DNA of 64,000 bases from Rubrivivax sp. GTDB taxonomy: Bacteria > Pseudomonadota > Gammaproteobacteria > Burkholderiales > Burkholderiaceae_C. The notes beneath the pieces were generated by a model. That model saw only the letters and a list, made by a program, of their open reading frames with translations, did no database searches and was not told where the DNA came from. Of the stretch, positions 11,387 to 19,615 are shown piece by piece (position 1 is the stretch's first letter; each line of letters starts with the position of its first letter). Location: contig JAIXYO010000066.1 in NCBI GenBank assembly GCA_027490215.1, positions 124,001-188,000 on the forward strand, in the 5' to 3' direction. A program made the translations under genes and the position numbers.

Positions 11387-12610
11387 TCAACCGCTCAATA
11401 CCGAAGGTGCTTGCCGGCCGGCACCGGCGAAGGAATTGTTTTCGAGCTGACGTTCTTCGAGGCGCTCGAACAGCCCGATCGCCCACAGGAGACGCTGATC
11501 GAATCGCTGATTTCGTGGGCGGTCTTCTGATTCCACGCTGATGTCGGCTTCTGGCTCATTCGGCCTGACAACCGGTGTGATGGCCGCCACATCGACCAGA
11601 TACTGGATGGCCGGCACCGGAGCCGGATCGCTCTCGTTGCCGGACCGGCGTCGTGCCGGTGACATGGCTGCTGCACCAAAGGCCACGGCCATCAAGCCGA
11701 GCTTGCGCTGCGATGAGACGCAGGCGCGACGGGACACGGAGTCGAAGCCTGCCCGCTCGACCTCGCGCCCGATGTCGGCATACACCAGACGCGCCGCCTG
11801 GATCGCCGGCCGGCAATCGCGTGGCAATGCCGGAATGCCGAGCGCAGCGCGTTCGTACAGGGTGTCTGCCTCGGCAAGCAGGCGCGACACCACCGAGCCC
11901 AGCGCTGGGCTGAAGTTCGGCGCACGCAGCCAGGCATCCGGGTCGATGCCGGCTTCACGCATCCACTCGCGTGGCAGGTAAAGGCGTCCGTTGCGGGCGT
12001 CTTCGCCGACATCGCGCGCGATGTTGGTCAACTGCATCGCCAGGCCCAGCTCGCAAGCCCGCGCTTGGGCCTGCGGGCCGCGGGCGCCCATGATGATGGC
12101 CATCATCGAGCCGACCGTCCCCGCGACCCGTGCGCCGTAGTCGTGAAGCTGCGCGATGGTCTCGTAGCGGCGTGCTTGCAGGTCCCACTCGAAGCCTTCC
12201 AGCAGGGCATCGAGCAGTGCCTTCGGAATGCTGAACTCGGTCACCACGGCAGACAAGGCTCTGTCCGCAGGCACCGGCGACGGGCAGCCGTCATAGATGC
12301 GCTGCAGGCGCTGCTGCAGGTGGTGGAGGGCGCCCATCGGCCCGCCATGCAGATGGCTTTCCAGATCGATGGTGTCGTCGGCCAGTCGGCAGAAGGCGTA
12401 GAGCGCGGTCGCTGGCCCCCGCACCCGGCTGGGCAGCACCAGGGATGCGGCGAAGAAGGTCTTCGATCCTGTGCGCATCAGCGACTCGCAATCGTGCAAG
12501 TCCATGCTGTGTCGGGTGTCGACGCTGGGGCCGTGGCTGGAAACCAGGGTGAGCGATGGTTGGGGCACGGTATCGACCACGCGATGGGCCAAGGCTTTTT
12601 GGGGCTGCAT
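11387..12610 (-). CDS. crtB: Phytoene synthase
   Basis: Condenses two geranylgeranyl diphosphates to phytoene, the first carotenoid-specific step. It has 407 residues. Both aspartate-rich prenyl-diphosphate motifs are visible: DDTID in FCRLADDTIDLE and DVGED in LTNIARDVGEDARNGRLYLP. The ATG at 12610 has AAGGAG just upstream. It lies 23 bases downstream of crtI on the same strand, so the two form a crtIB operon. It converges with crtC across a 31-base gap with no obvious terminator. The C-terminal about 60 residues extend beyond the usual core and look disordered. Confidence 0.95.
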   Translation of the reverse strand: MQPQKALAHRVVDTVPQPSLTLVSSHGPSVDTRHSMDLHDCESLMRTGSKTFFAASLVLPSRVRGPATALYAFCRLADDTIDLESHLHGGPMGALHHLQQRLQRIYDGCPSPVPADRALSAVVTEFSIPKALLDALLEGFEWDLQARRYETIAQLHDYGARVAGTVGSMMAIIMGARGPQAQARACELGLAMQLTNIARDVGEDARNGRLYLPREWMREAGIDPDAWLRAPNFSPALGSVVSRLLAEADTLYERAALGIPALPRDCRPAIQAARLVYADIGREVERAGFDSVSRRACVSSQRKLGLMAVAFGAAAMSPARRRSGNESDPAPVPAIQYLVDVAAITPVVRPNEPEADISVESEDRPRNQRFDQRLLWAIGLFERLEERQLENNSFAGAGRQAPSVLSG

Positions 12611-12633
12611 GAGGCTCCTTGTGGTTCTGTGCT

Positions 12634-14244
12634 TCAGTCGGATCGGGCCGGGGCCAGGATCGTGTTGGATGGTGAGGCGAACGAGGCGACATCGGGCACC
12701 ACCGATTCAAGCGCCTTCGCCGATGCCAGCACCCCGGGAACCCCAGCGCCGGGGTGGGTGCTGGCGCCGACCATGAAAAGTCCGGTGATGTCTTCGCTGC
12801 GGTTATGCGGACGGAACCAGGCACTTTGCAGCAGCAAGGGTTCCAGCCCGAATGCTGCGCCCTTGAAAGACAGCAGTCGGTCGTGGAAGTCTTGCGGCGT
12901 GGTCATGCGCGAGGTGGCGATGTGCTTCTGGAACCCTGGCATGACCTTGCGATCGAGCGCATCTGCAATGGCCTGCCTGTAAGGCTCGGCCTTCGCTTGC
13001 CAGTCGGTGCCGCTGTCCAGGTGTGGAACTGGCGCCAGAACGTAGAAGGCATCGCAGCCGGGCGGCGCCATCGATGGGTCGGAGGCCGTCGGGCGATGCA
13101 GGTACAGGCTGAAGTCCTCGGCGAGAACGTGCGCCTTGAAGATGTCGTTGAGCAGTTCGCGGTAGCGCGGGCCCAGCACCATCATGTGGTGCGGCACGTC
13201 GGGGTACTGGCGGTCGGTGCCGAAGTACCAGACGAACAGGCTCATCGAGTAGCGGCCTTTCTCGATCTTGCGGTCGCTCCAGTGGCGCCGGAATTCTGGG
13301 CGGATCAGGTGCCGGTAGGTCCAGGCGGTGTCGGCGTTCGACACCACGATGTCGGCCGCCAGGTGCTCGCCGCTGGCCAGCGTGACGCCGGTGGCGCGGG
13401 GTTGATCGCCGGGAGTCGGCACGCAAGTGATCTCCCTGACCTCGGCATTCAGCCTCAGGCTTGCGCCGCTGGCTTCCAGCAGGCTGACCAGACCCTGAAC
13501 CAAGGCGCCTGTGCCACCCATCGCCCAGTGCACACCGAATTTGCGCTCCAGTGCGGTGATCAGGCTGTAGACGCAGGTGCAGGAAAACGGATTGCCACCG
13601 ATCAGCAGAGGGTGGAAGCTGAACACGATGCGCAGCTTCGGGTCGCTCAGATGCCGCGCTGTCATCGCATACAGCGACTGCCAGGCGCGCATCTTCATCA
13701 TCGATGGCACAGCAGCCAGCAGGTCGCCGACGGTGTCGAAGGCGACCGTGGCCAGTTCCTCGAAGCCCAGCTTGTAACAGCGGTCGGACTCGACCATGAA
13801 GCTGTCGAACCCGGCCAGATCCGATGGTGCGAAGCGGGCGACCTCGGCGCGCATCGCGGCCAGGTCCCCGCTGTAGTCGAAGTAGCTGCCGTCGTCGAAC
13901 TGGATTCGGTAGAAGGGATCGAGCGGACGCAGGTCAACGTCGTCTGACATCTTGCGACCGCATAACGCCCACAACTCCTCCAGCATGAAGGGCACGGTGA
14001 TGATGGTTGGCCCGGCATCGAAGGTGTAGCCGTCCTGCCGGTGCACGTAAGCACGGCCGCCGGGGGCGTCGAGCTTCTCGATCACGGTGACTTGATAGCC
14101 GCGAGCGCGCAGACGGATGGCGGCAGCCAAGCCACCAAAGCCGCTGCCAATCACCAAGGCGGTGGGCGCGGTATTGGCACGACCCGCCGATTCAGCATTG
14201 GAAGGGGCGGAAAAACCGTGTTCAAAGAATGTGCCGGGCTTCAT
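12634..14244 (-). CDS. crtI: Phytoene desaturase
   Basis: FAD-dependent desaturase that converts phytoene to neurosporene and/or lycopene. The 536-residue protein has the N-terminal FAD motif VIGSGFGGLAAAIRLRARG followed by VIEKLDAPGGRAYV, the central FHPLLIGGNPFSCTC segment, and the C-terminal bacterial CrtI signature GLFMVGASTHPGAGVPGVL. It starts about 22 residues before the FAD motif. It heads the crtIB operon, divergent from bchG across a 113-base region that holds a PpsR-type site. Whether it performs three or four desaturation steps cannot be read from the sequence. Confidence 0.95.
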   Translation of the reverse strand: MKPGTFFEHGFSAPSNAESAGRANTAPTALVIGSGFGGLAAAIRLRARGYQVTVIEKLDAPGGRAYVHRQDGYTFDAGPTIITVPFMLEELWALCGRKMSDDVDLRPLDPFYRIQFDDGSYFDYSGDLAAMRAEVARFAPSDLAGFDSFMVESDRCYKLGFEELATVAFDTVGDLLAAVPSMMKMRAWQSLYAMTARHLSDPKLRIVFSFHPLLIGGNPFSCTCVYSLITALERKFGVHWAMGGTGALVQGLVSLLEASGASLRLNAEVREITCVPTPGDQPRATGVTLASGEHLAADIVVSNADTAWTYRHLIRPEFRRHWSDRKIEKGRYSMSLFVWYFGTDRQYPDVPHHMMVLGPRYRELLNDIFKAHVLAEDFSLYLHRPTASDPSMAPPGCDAFYVLAPVPHLDSGTDWQAKAEPYRQAIADALDRKVMPGFQKHIATSRMTTPQDFHDRLLSFKGAAFGLEPLLLQSAWFRPHNRSEDITGLFMVGASTHPGAGVPGVLASAKALESVVPDVASFASPSNTILAPARSD

Positions 14245-14292
14245 CGGTCGCGTGACCCTCGGGATACTGCATGGCCAGTGTCTTCACGATCG

Positions 14293-14321
14293 TTGACAGC
14301 CGCAATAAGTGTAAGTTTAGA
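14293..14321 (+). promoter_or_regulatory. Sigma70-like promoter for bchG
   Basis: TTGACA at 14293-14298, a 17-base spacer, then TTTAGA at 14316-14321, 36 bases before the bchG ATG. The -10 box overlaps the TGT-N12-ACA operator at 14310-14327, as expected for a PpsR-repressed promoter. Confidence 0.55.
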
Positions 14322-14327
14322 TTGACA
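14310..14327. promoter_or_regulatory. PpsR operator, perfect TGT-N12-ACA
   Basis: TGT at 14310-14312, exactly twelve bases, ACA at 14325-14327, in the crtI-bchG intergenic region. It matches the known PpsR/CrtJ consensus without mismatch and sits on the putative bchG -10 box, and it could also control the divergent crtIB operon. Confidence 0.72.
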
Positions 14328-14340
14328 CTCGCAAGTGTCA
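14323..14340. promoter_or_regulatory. Inverted repeat next to the PpsR operator
   Basis: TGACACT (14323-14329), CGCA, AGTGTCA (14334-14340): a perfect 7-base inverted repeat with a four-base centre, overlapping the end of the TGT-N12-ACA site. It could be a second half of a paired operator or a site for another dimeric regulator. Confidence 0.5.
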
Positions 14341-14357
14341 ATCACAGAATCATCGGC

Positions 14358-15272
14358 ATGTCGTCTCGTACCTTGTCCGTTCCCTCATCGGTACCTGCTT
14401 GGCCCGTCGTTGCCGAACTGCTGAAACCGATCACCTGGTTCCCGCCGATGTGGGCCTTTTGCTGCGGCGTGATCGCCTCAGGCGTCTCACCCGACGGCCG
14501 CTGGTTCCTGATCATCACCGGCGTGCTGCTGGCCGGCCCGCTGGTCTGTGCGAGCAGTCAGGCAGTGAACGACTGGTTCGACCGCCATGTCGATGCCATC
14601 AACGAGCCGCACCGCCCGATCCCCTCGGGCCGCATGCCTGGCCGCTGGGGTCTTTATATCGCCATCGCGTGGACCGCGCTCTCCCTGGGCGTCGCCACCA
14701 CGCTCGGCACCTGGGGTTTTGCTGCTGGTGCCGCCGGTCTCGTGCTGGCCTGGGCCTACAGCGCGCCACCTTTGCGGCTGAAGCAGAACGGCTGGTGGGG
14801 CAATGCCGCATGCGGTCTGTGCTACGAAGGTCTCGCCTGGGTCACCGGTGCTGCAGTGATGGCGGGCGGGGCGATGCCCGACAGCCGCACGCTGGCGCTG
14901 GCCGCGCTTTACAGCGCCGGTGCGCACGGCATCATGACCTTGAATGACTTCAAGTCTGTCGAAGGCGACAAGCGCATGGGCATTGCCTCATTGCCGGTGC
15001 AACTTGGTGTTCAGGGTGCCGCCCGCACCGCCTGCCTGATGATGCTGGCGCCTCAGTTTGTCGTCGTGCTGCTACTCATTTTCTGGGGTGCCCCGATGCA
15101 CGCCATCACGGTGGGCGCGCTGATGCTGCTGCAAGCGCTGCTGATGGACTATTTCCTGGACAAGCCGGTCGATCGCGCCCTGCTCTACAGCGGATTTGGT
15201 GTGCCCCTGTTTGTCGCGGGCATGATGGTCAGCGCATTCGCGCTGCGCACGCTGGGACAGGCTGCTGCATGA
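14358..15272 (+). CDS. bchG: Bacteriochlorophyll a synthase (geranylgeranyl transferase)
   Basis: Integral membrane UbiA-type prenyltransferase that esterifies bacteriochlorophyllide a with geranylgeranyl diphosphate. It has 304 residues and multiple membrane segments. Prenyl-diphosphate-binding motifs are visible as NDWFDRHVDAINEPHRPIPS and, in the second half, NDFKSVEGDKRMG. The ATG at 14358 is used because upstream in-frame sequence lies over the promoter and operator. It is followed by the bch2/pucC-like gene and bchP, the same order as in Rhodobacter (bchG-orf428-bchP). Confidence 0.96.
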   Translation: MSSRTLSVPSSVPAWPVVAELLKPITWFPPMWAFCCGVIASGVSPDGRWFLIITGVLLAGPLVCASSQAVNDWFDRHVDAINEPHRPIPSGRMPGRWGLYIAIAWTALSLGVATTLGTWGFAAGAAGLVLAWAYSAPPLRLKQNGWWGNAACGLCYEGLAWVTGAAVMAGGAMPDSRTLALAALYSAGAHGIMTLNDFKSVEGDKRMGIASLPVQLGVQGAARTACLMMLAPQFVVVLLLIFWGAPMHAITVGALMLLQALLMDYFLDKPVDRALLYSGFGVPLFVAGMMVSAFALRTLGQAAA

Positions 15273-15330
15273 GCGAACTGGGCCGCTCGCGAGCGATCAT
15301 CCCGCCGTGCGTGGCGCGAGGGGGCGTCCA

Positions 15331-16806
15331 GTGAGCCGCCAATTCGGCTGGATCGACATCGCCCGGCTTGGCTTGGTACAGGCTTGCATGGGTGCCGTTG
15401 TGGTGTTGACCACTTCGACATTGAATCGAGTCATGGTGGTCGAACTGGCGCTGCCGGCGCTGCTGCCAGGCATCCTGGTGGCCTTTCATTACTTGATTCA
15501 GGTGGTGCGGCCACGCATGGGGCATGGCTCAGATGTCGGCGGGCGCCGCACGCCGTGGCTGATGGGTGGCATGGGCTCGCTCGCCATCGGTGGGGTCGTG
15601 TCTGCGCTGGCTGTGGTGTGGATGGCGACTCAGCCCGCTGCGGGTATCGCGCTGGCGGTGGTCGGCTTCGGGTTGATTGGCCTGGGCGTCAGTGCCTGTG
15701 GCACCTCATTGCTGGTGCTGCTGGCCAAGCGAGTTCCGGCCGAGCGGCGAGCCGCCGCCGCGACGATCGTCTGGATGATGATGATCGTGGGCTTCGCGGT
15801 CACGGCTGGCACCGCCGGCAAGCTGCTCGATCCCTACTCTCCACAGCGCCTGCTGATGGTGTCGAGTGCCGTGTCGCTGCTGGCACTCGTGATCACCGGG
15901 CTGGCGTTGCGTGGACTCGAAGGAGCCACCGAGCCTACGCAGGCAGTCTCCACCAGCGCCGCTGCGTCGGCCTCACCTGGATTTCGAGTGGCTCTCACCC
16001 AGGTCTGGGCAGAGCCCACTGCGCGCCGCTTCACGATCTTCGTCTTCGTCTCGATGCTGGCCTACAGCTCGCAGGATCTGATTCTTGAACCCTTCGCTGG
16101 GTCGGTTTTCGGCTACACGCCTGGCGAGTCGACGCAGTTGGCCGGAGTGCAGCACAGCGGGGTGTTGTTGGGCATGGTGCTGGTAGCCATCGCGGGCAGC
16201 GGGGTGCTGGGTCGCTGGATGGCGCGACTGCTCGGGCGTCCCGTCGAAGCCGGCCGTGCGAGTGGTGGTCGCTCTGCCTCGCTGCGCGCATGGACGGTAG
16301 GCGGTTGTCTGGCGTCGGCACTCGCGCTGGCTGGCCTGGTGATGGCAGGGCTCAACAACGGTGCCTGGCCGCTCAAGGCAACGGTGTTCCTGATGGGTGT
16401 CTCCAACGGCGCGTTTTCGATTGCGGCGATCGGCTCGATGATGAGTCTGGCCAGCCAGGGGCGCGAGTCCCGCGAAGGCGTGCGCATGGGCCTATGGGGC
16501 GCAGCGCAGGCGGTGGCGTTCGGCCTCGGGGGTCTGGTCGGTGCCGGTGCCAGTGACCTGGCGCGCTGGTGGTTTGGTGCGCCTGGGGTGGCTTATTCCG
16601 CGGTCTTCGCTTTCGAGGCCGCACTGTTCGTACTGGCCGCCTGGCTGGCGCTTCGCGCCGTAGGCGATGGGTCGTCGGTGCCGTCCGATCGCAGTACCAC
16701 TCACGAGGCATCGCATCGCGGTGCCACTCTGGTCTCCACGCCGCGTCTGGCAGTGCGAGATCCCCAAGCCGGTGACGCCCCTGTCGCCATCATCAAGTCG
16801 AGTTGA
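15331..16806 (+). CDS. PucC/LhaA-family (BCD) membrane transporter, Bch2-like
   Basis: Member of the PucC/LhaA/Bch2 branch of the major facilitator superfamily, thought to assist light-harvesting complex assembly or to deliver bacteriochlorophyll. It has 491 residues with about twelve hydrophobic segments. Family features are the N-terminal RLGLVQACMGAVVVLTTSTL, the NRVMVVELALPALLPG segment, and VRPRMGHGSDVGGRRTPW after the second membrane helix. The GTG at 15331 has a GAGGGGG sequence upstream; a GTG at 15307 is an alternative. Its position between bchG and bchP matches Rhodobacter orf428 (bch2). Confidence 0.88.
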   Translation: MSRQFGWIDIARLGLVQACMGAVVVLTTSTLNRVMVVELALPALLPGILVAFHYLIQVVRPRMGHGSDVGGRRTPWLMGGMGSLAIGGVVSALAVVWMATQPAAGIALAVVGFGLIGLGVSACGTSLLVLLAKRVPAERRAAAATIVWMMMIVGFAVTAGTAGKLLDPYSPQRLLMVSSAVSLLALVITGLALRGLEGATEPTQAVSTSAAASASPGFRVALTQVWAEPTARRFTIFVFVSMLAYSSQDLILEPFAGSVFGYTPGESTQLAGVQHSGVLLGMVLVAIAGSGVLGRWMARLLGRPVEAGRASGGRSASLRAWTVGGCLASALALAGLVMAGLNNGAWPLKATVFLMGVSNGAFSIAAIGSMMSLASQGRESREGVRMGLWGAAQAVAFGLGGLVGAGASDLARWWFGAPGVAYSAVFAFEAALFVLAAWLALRAVGDGSSVPSDRSTTHEASHRGATLVSTPRLAVRDPQAGDAPVAIIKSS

Positions 16807-16822
16807 ACGCGAGGTGAATGAC

Positions 16823-18052
16823 ATGAGCACGTCCGAAATTTTCGATGTCGTTGTCGTCGGTGGCGGTCCTGCAGGCGCAACGGCTGCGGACGATCTGGCA
16901 CGTCAAGGCCGGTCGGTACTGTTGCTGGATCGCGTGGGGCGCATCAAGCCCTGCGGAGGGGCGATCCCGCCGCGCCTCATCAAGGATTTCGCGATTCCCG
17001 ATGAACTGCTGGTCGCCAAGGCTCGATCGGCGCGGATGATCTCTCCCAAGGACAAGCGGGTCGATATTCCCATCGAAAACGGGTTCGTTGGCATGGTCGA
17101 CCGCGATGTGTTCGATGAGTGGCTGCGCGAACGCGCGGCAGCCAGCGGTGCAGTTCGGCGCAGCGGCACGTTTGACAAACTGACCCGCGACGACGACGGC
17201 GTCAGCGTTGTGCACTACACCGCACGCGATGGCCGCGAACGCCGCAGTGCCAAGCCGGGCGAGTTGACCGAAGGCGTGCCGACTCAAGTGCGCGCGCGTG
17301 CAGTGATCGGTGCCGACGGCGCGCGGTCCAAGGTGGCCAGTCAAGCCGTGCCGGGCGCTGAAGACACTGAGTATGTGTTTGCATATCACGAGATCGTCCG
17401 TGCTCCCGAGGTGAAGCCTGCGGGCTACGACGGCTCACGCTGCGATGTGGTCTACCGCGGTTCCGTCTCCCCCGATTTCTACGGCTGGGTGTTCCCGCAC
17501 GGTGACACGTTGAGCATCGGCACCGGCAGTGCGGACAAGGGCTTCTCGCTGCGTGGCGCGGTCGGTGCCTTGCGCGAAGCATCGGGATTGGGTGACACCG
17601 AAACGCTGCGGCGCGAAGGCGCGCCGCTCCCGATGAAGCCTCTGAAGCGCTGGGACAATGGCCGTGATGTGGTGGTCGCTGGCGATGCCGCTGGGGTGGT
17701 GGCGCCAGCGTCGGGCGAGGGCATCTACTACGCCATGGTCGGTGGTCGGCTGGCTGCTGAGTCGGTCGATGCCTTGCTACGAACCGGTGATGTCAAGTCG
17801 CTCAAACTTGCGCGCAAACGCTTCATGAAGGCGCACGGCACCGTGTTCCGGGTGCTTGGCATCATGCAATGGTTCTGGTATTCGACCGACAAGCGGCGCG
17901 AGAGCTTCGTCAAGATCTGCGAGGACAAGGACGTTCAACAGCTCACCTTCGAGTCGTACATGAACAAGGAATTGGCGCGCAAGAAGCCGATGGCGCATGT
18001 GCGGATCTTCCTCAAGGACATGGCGCACCTGATGGGCTTCGCCCGCGCTTGA
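16823..18052 (+). CDS. bchP: Geranylgeranyl-bacteriochlorophyll reductase
   Basis: Flavoprotein that reduces the geranylgeranyl tail of bacteriochlorophyll to phytyl. The 409-residue protein has an N-terminal dinucleotide-binding motif (VVVVGGGPAGATAADDLARQG), the conserved IKPCGGAIPPRLI segment, an internal VIGADGARSKVA motif and the C-terminal GDAAGVVAPASGEGIYYAM. The ATG at 16823 has GAGGTG upstream, 16 bases after the preceding gene, so it is probably in the bchG operon. BchP completes the last step of bacteriochlorophyll a synthesis. Confidence 0.95.
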   Translation: MSTSEIFDVVVVGGGPAGATAADDLARQGRSVLLLDRVGRIKPCGGAIPPRLIKDFAIPDELLVAKARSARMISPKDKRVDIPIENGFVGMVDRDVFDEWLRERAAASGAVRRSGTFDKLTRDDDGVSVVHYTARDGRERRSAKPGELTEGVPTQVRARAVIGADGARSKVASQAVPGAEDTEYVFAYHEIVRAPEVKPAGYDGSRCDVVYRGSVSPDFYGWVFPHGDTLSIGTGSADKGFSLRGAVGALREASGLGDTETLRREGAPLPMKPLKRWDNGRDVVVAGDAAGVVAPASGEGIYYAMVGGRLAAESVDALLRTGDVKSLKLARKRFMKAHGTVFRVLGIMQWFWYSTDKRRESFVKICEDKDVQQLTFESYMNKELARKKPMAHVRIFLKDMAHLMGFARA

Positions 18053-18062
18053 TGCGCGGTCC

Positions 18063-18335
18063 GTGGTGGTGAGCGACTGGTTGTCGCCCCAGGGGCTCAT
18101 CACCATCGTCATTGGATTCACCCTGCTTGAGGGTGTCGCCCTTTGGCTCTACCGGGCTCGCACCGGCAAGGGTGTGGCTGCCAAGGACTTTGTCGCCAAC
18201 TGGGTATCTGGTCTCTGCCTGATGTTCGCGCTGCGCAGCGCGCTCACCGATGCATGGTGGGTCTGGGTTGCGCTGTGGCTGCTGGCCTCAGGACTGATCC
18301 ACGCCAGCGACCTGTGGTCGCGTTGGCAACGCTGA
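18063..18335 (+). CDS. Small membrane protein downstream of bchP, function unknown
   Basis: A 90-residue protein with about three hydrophobic segments (GLITIVIGFTLLEGVALWLY; FVANWVSGLCLMFALRSAL; WWVWVALWLLASGLIHASDL). I do not recognise a named family. It starts at one of three consecutive GTG codons (18063, 18066, 18069), ten bases after bchP, so it is likely translated from the bchGP transcript. In Rhodobacter the gene after bchP is idi; this protein is not an isopentenyl-diphosphate isomerase. Its place suggests a small membrane role in photosynthetic metabolism, but that is inference. Confidence 0.65.
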   Translation: MVVSDWLSPQGLITIVIGFTLLEGVALWLYRARTGKGVAAKDFVANWVSGLCLMFALRSALTDAWWVWVALWLLASGLIHASDLWSRWQR

Positions 18336-18385
18336 TGCGGAGTCGGCCGATGAGTGAGCCACGGGCGACTGCTTAAAACAGAACA

Positions 18386-18417
18386 CGGCGCAAGTCTGCC
18401 GAAGCAAACTTGCGCCG
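18386..18417 (-). terminator. Rho-independent terminator of the HiPIP gene
   Basis: CGGCGCAAGT and ACTTGCGCCG form a perfect ten-base stem with a twelve-base loop. Read on the minus strand it lies just after the HiPIP stop and is followed by a T-rich tract (TGTTCTGTTTT). On the plus strand it could also end the bchP transcript. Confidence 0.75.
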
Positions 18418-18434
18418 TTCCTGCGAGCGGGGGA

Positions 18435-18752
18435 TTAGCCCGCCTTCGGTGCGTAGGCGCTACACCATCCCTTGTTGGACACTTTCTTGCCGGCGAACAG
18501 CGGGCAACCACCCGCTGCATCCGTTGCCTTGCCCTGAAACAGGGCGCAGTTGCCGCAAGCCTGGGTCGTCTTGTGGGCCGGGTACTTCTTCAGGTCGACC
18601 TTGGTTGAGTCTGGCTTGTAGCCGAGAGCCACGGCATTTGCGTCGGTCTCTGAGACCATCGAGGCGCCCTGCGCCATGACCTGCGAGGCAGCGAGGGCGC
18701 CGCTTCCGGCTACGACATGCAACATGAAAGTGCGGCGATTGGTGATGCTCAT
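18435..18752 (-). CDS. hip: High-potential iron-sulfur protein (HiPIP)
   Basis: Small periplasmic 4Fe-4S electron carrier which, in several purple bacteria including Rubrivivax, carries electrons from the cytochrome bc1 complex to the photosynthetic reaction centre. The 105-residue precursor has a Tat signal (NRRTFMLHVV, then an Ala-rich segment ending near VMAQ). The mature part carries four cluster cysteines at 66, 69, 83 and 97 (C-x2-C-x13-C-x13-C; ACGNCALF, GGCPLF, GWCSAY). The ATG is preceded by GGAG. It sits at the edge of the photosynthesis cluster with its own terminator and its own upstream region. Confidence 0.95.
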   Translation of the reverse strand: MSITNRRTFMLHVVAGSGALAASQVMAQGASMVSETDANAVALGYKPDSTKVDLKKYPAHKTTQACGNCALFQGKATDAAGGCPLFAGKKVSNKGWCSAYAPKAG

Positions 18753-18785
18753 GGTGAAACTCCGTTGTTAGAAACTCAAGTAACG

Positions 18786-18803
18786 TCCGAAAGCGTGTTC
18801 GGA
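18786..18803. promoter_or_regulatory. Inverted repeat upstream of the HiPIP gene
   Basis: TCCGAA (18786-18791), six bases, TTCGGA (18798-18803): a perfect 6+6 inverted repeat about 35 bases upstream of the HiPIP start. The position is suitable for an operator or a 5' untranslated hairpin. I cannot name a regulator that binds it. Confidence 0.4.
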
Positions 18804-18962
18804 TGACAAAATTTTTGCACGAAGGAGACGCCTGAGTCATTTAGTGAACTATGGCGTTTGCGTTTGTTCGCCACACTCACACGGGTAAATCCGTTGGAGG
18901 CACCGTGAATCAGGCTCCTAGAATTTGCTGCAGCCGCACAAATCAATCGTTCAAAACCTCCG

Positions 18963-19565
18963 ATGCCATCCACGCGACGATCTGCTCAGACTCATGCCGC
19001 TGATGCCAAAGCACCCGAGGTGAACGCACCAACTGGCGATCTCAGGGTGCTGAAGAAGTACCCGAACCGACGGCTCTACGACACGACAGCCAGCAGCTAC
19101 ATCACCCTGGCGGATGTGAAGAAGATGGTGATGTCAGGTGAAAACTTCGTTGTTCGAGACGCCAAGACTTCGGAAGACCTCACTCGCAGCATCCTGCTGC
19201 AGATCATCCTGGAGGAAGAAAGCGGCGGGGTGCCGATGTTCTCGAGCCAGATGCTGGCTCAGATCATCCGCTTCTACGGGCACGCCATGCAGGGCATGAT
19301 GGGCTCCTATCTTGAAAAGAATCTGCAGACCTTCACTGAGATTCAGGGTCGGCTGGCCGATCCGGCGCTGGGTCTGTACGACACGGCCGCACACACCCCA
19401 GAGCTGTGGACCCAGTTTCTCAACGGCCAGGCGCCCGCCGTGCAAGGCTTGATGAGCACCTACCTCGAGCAATCGAAATCGATGTTCACGCAAATGCAGG
19501 AACAAATGGCGAAGCAGGCTGGCACGTTGTTCCCTGGCGTGCCCGGGTTCCCGCCGAAACGCTGA
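18963..19565 (+). CDS. phaR: Polyhydroxyalkanoate synthesis repressor PhaR
   Basis: Transcriptional repressor of phasin and PHA-metabolism genes that also binds PHA granules. It has 200 residues. The DNA-binding PHB/PHA accumulation regulator domain is at the N-terminus, with the signature LKKYPNRRLYDTTASSYITL, followed by the central domain LLQIILEEESGGVPMFSSQ. The C-terminus is helical and Met/Gln-rich. It is monocistronic and lacks a strong ribosome-binding site. It is outside the photosynthesis cluster proper and belongs to the core genome. Confidence 0.93.
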   Translation: MPSTRRSAQTHAADAKAPEVNAPTGDLRVLKKYPNRRLYDTTASSYITLADVKKMVMSGENFVVRDAKTSEDLTRSILLQIILEEESGGVPMFSSQMLAQIIRFYGHAMQGMMGSYLEKNLQTFTEIQGRLADPALGLYDTAAHTPELWTQFLNGQAPAVQGLMSTYLEQSKSMFTQMQEQMAKQAGTLFPGVPGFPPKR

Positions 19566-19615
19566 CGCGCATCGGTCGCCCGGCCTGTGTCAGGCTTTGA
19601 GGCGAAAATGCCAAG

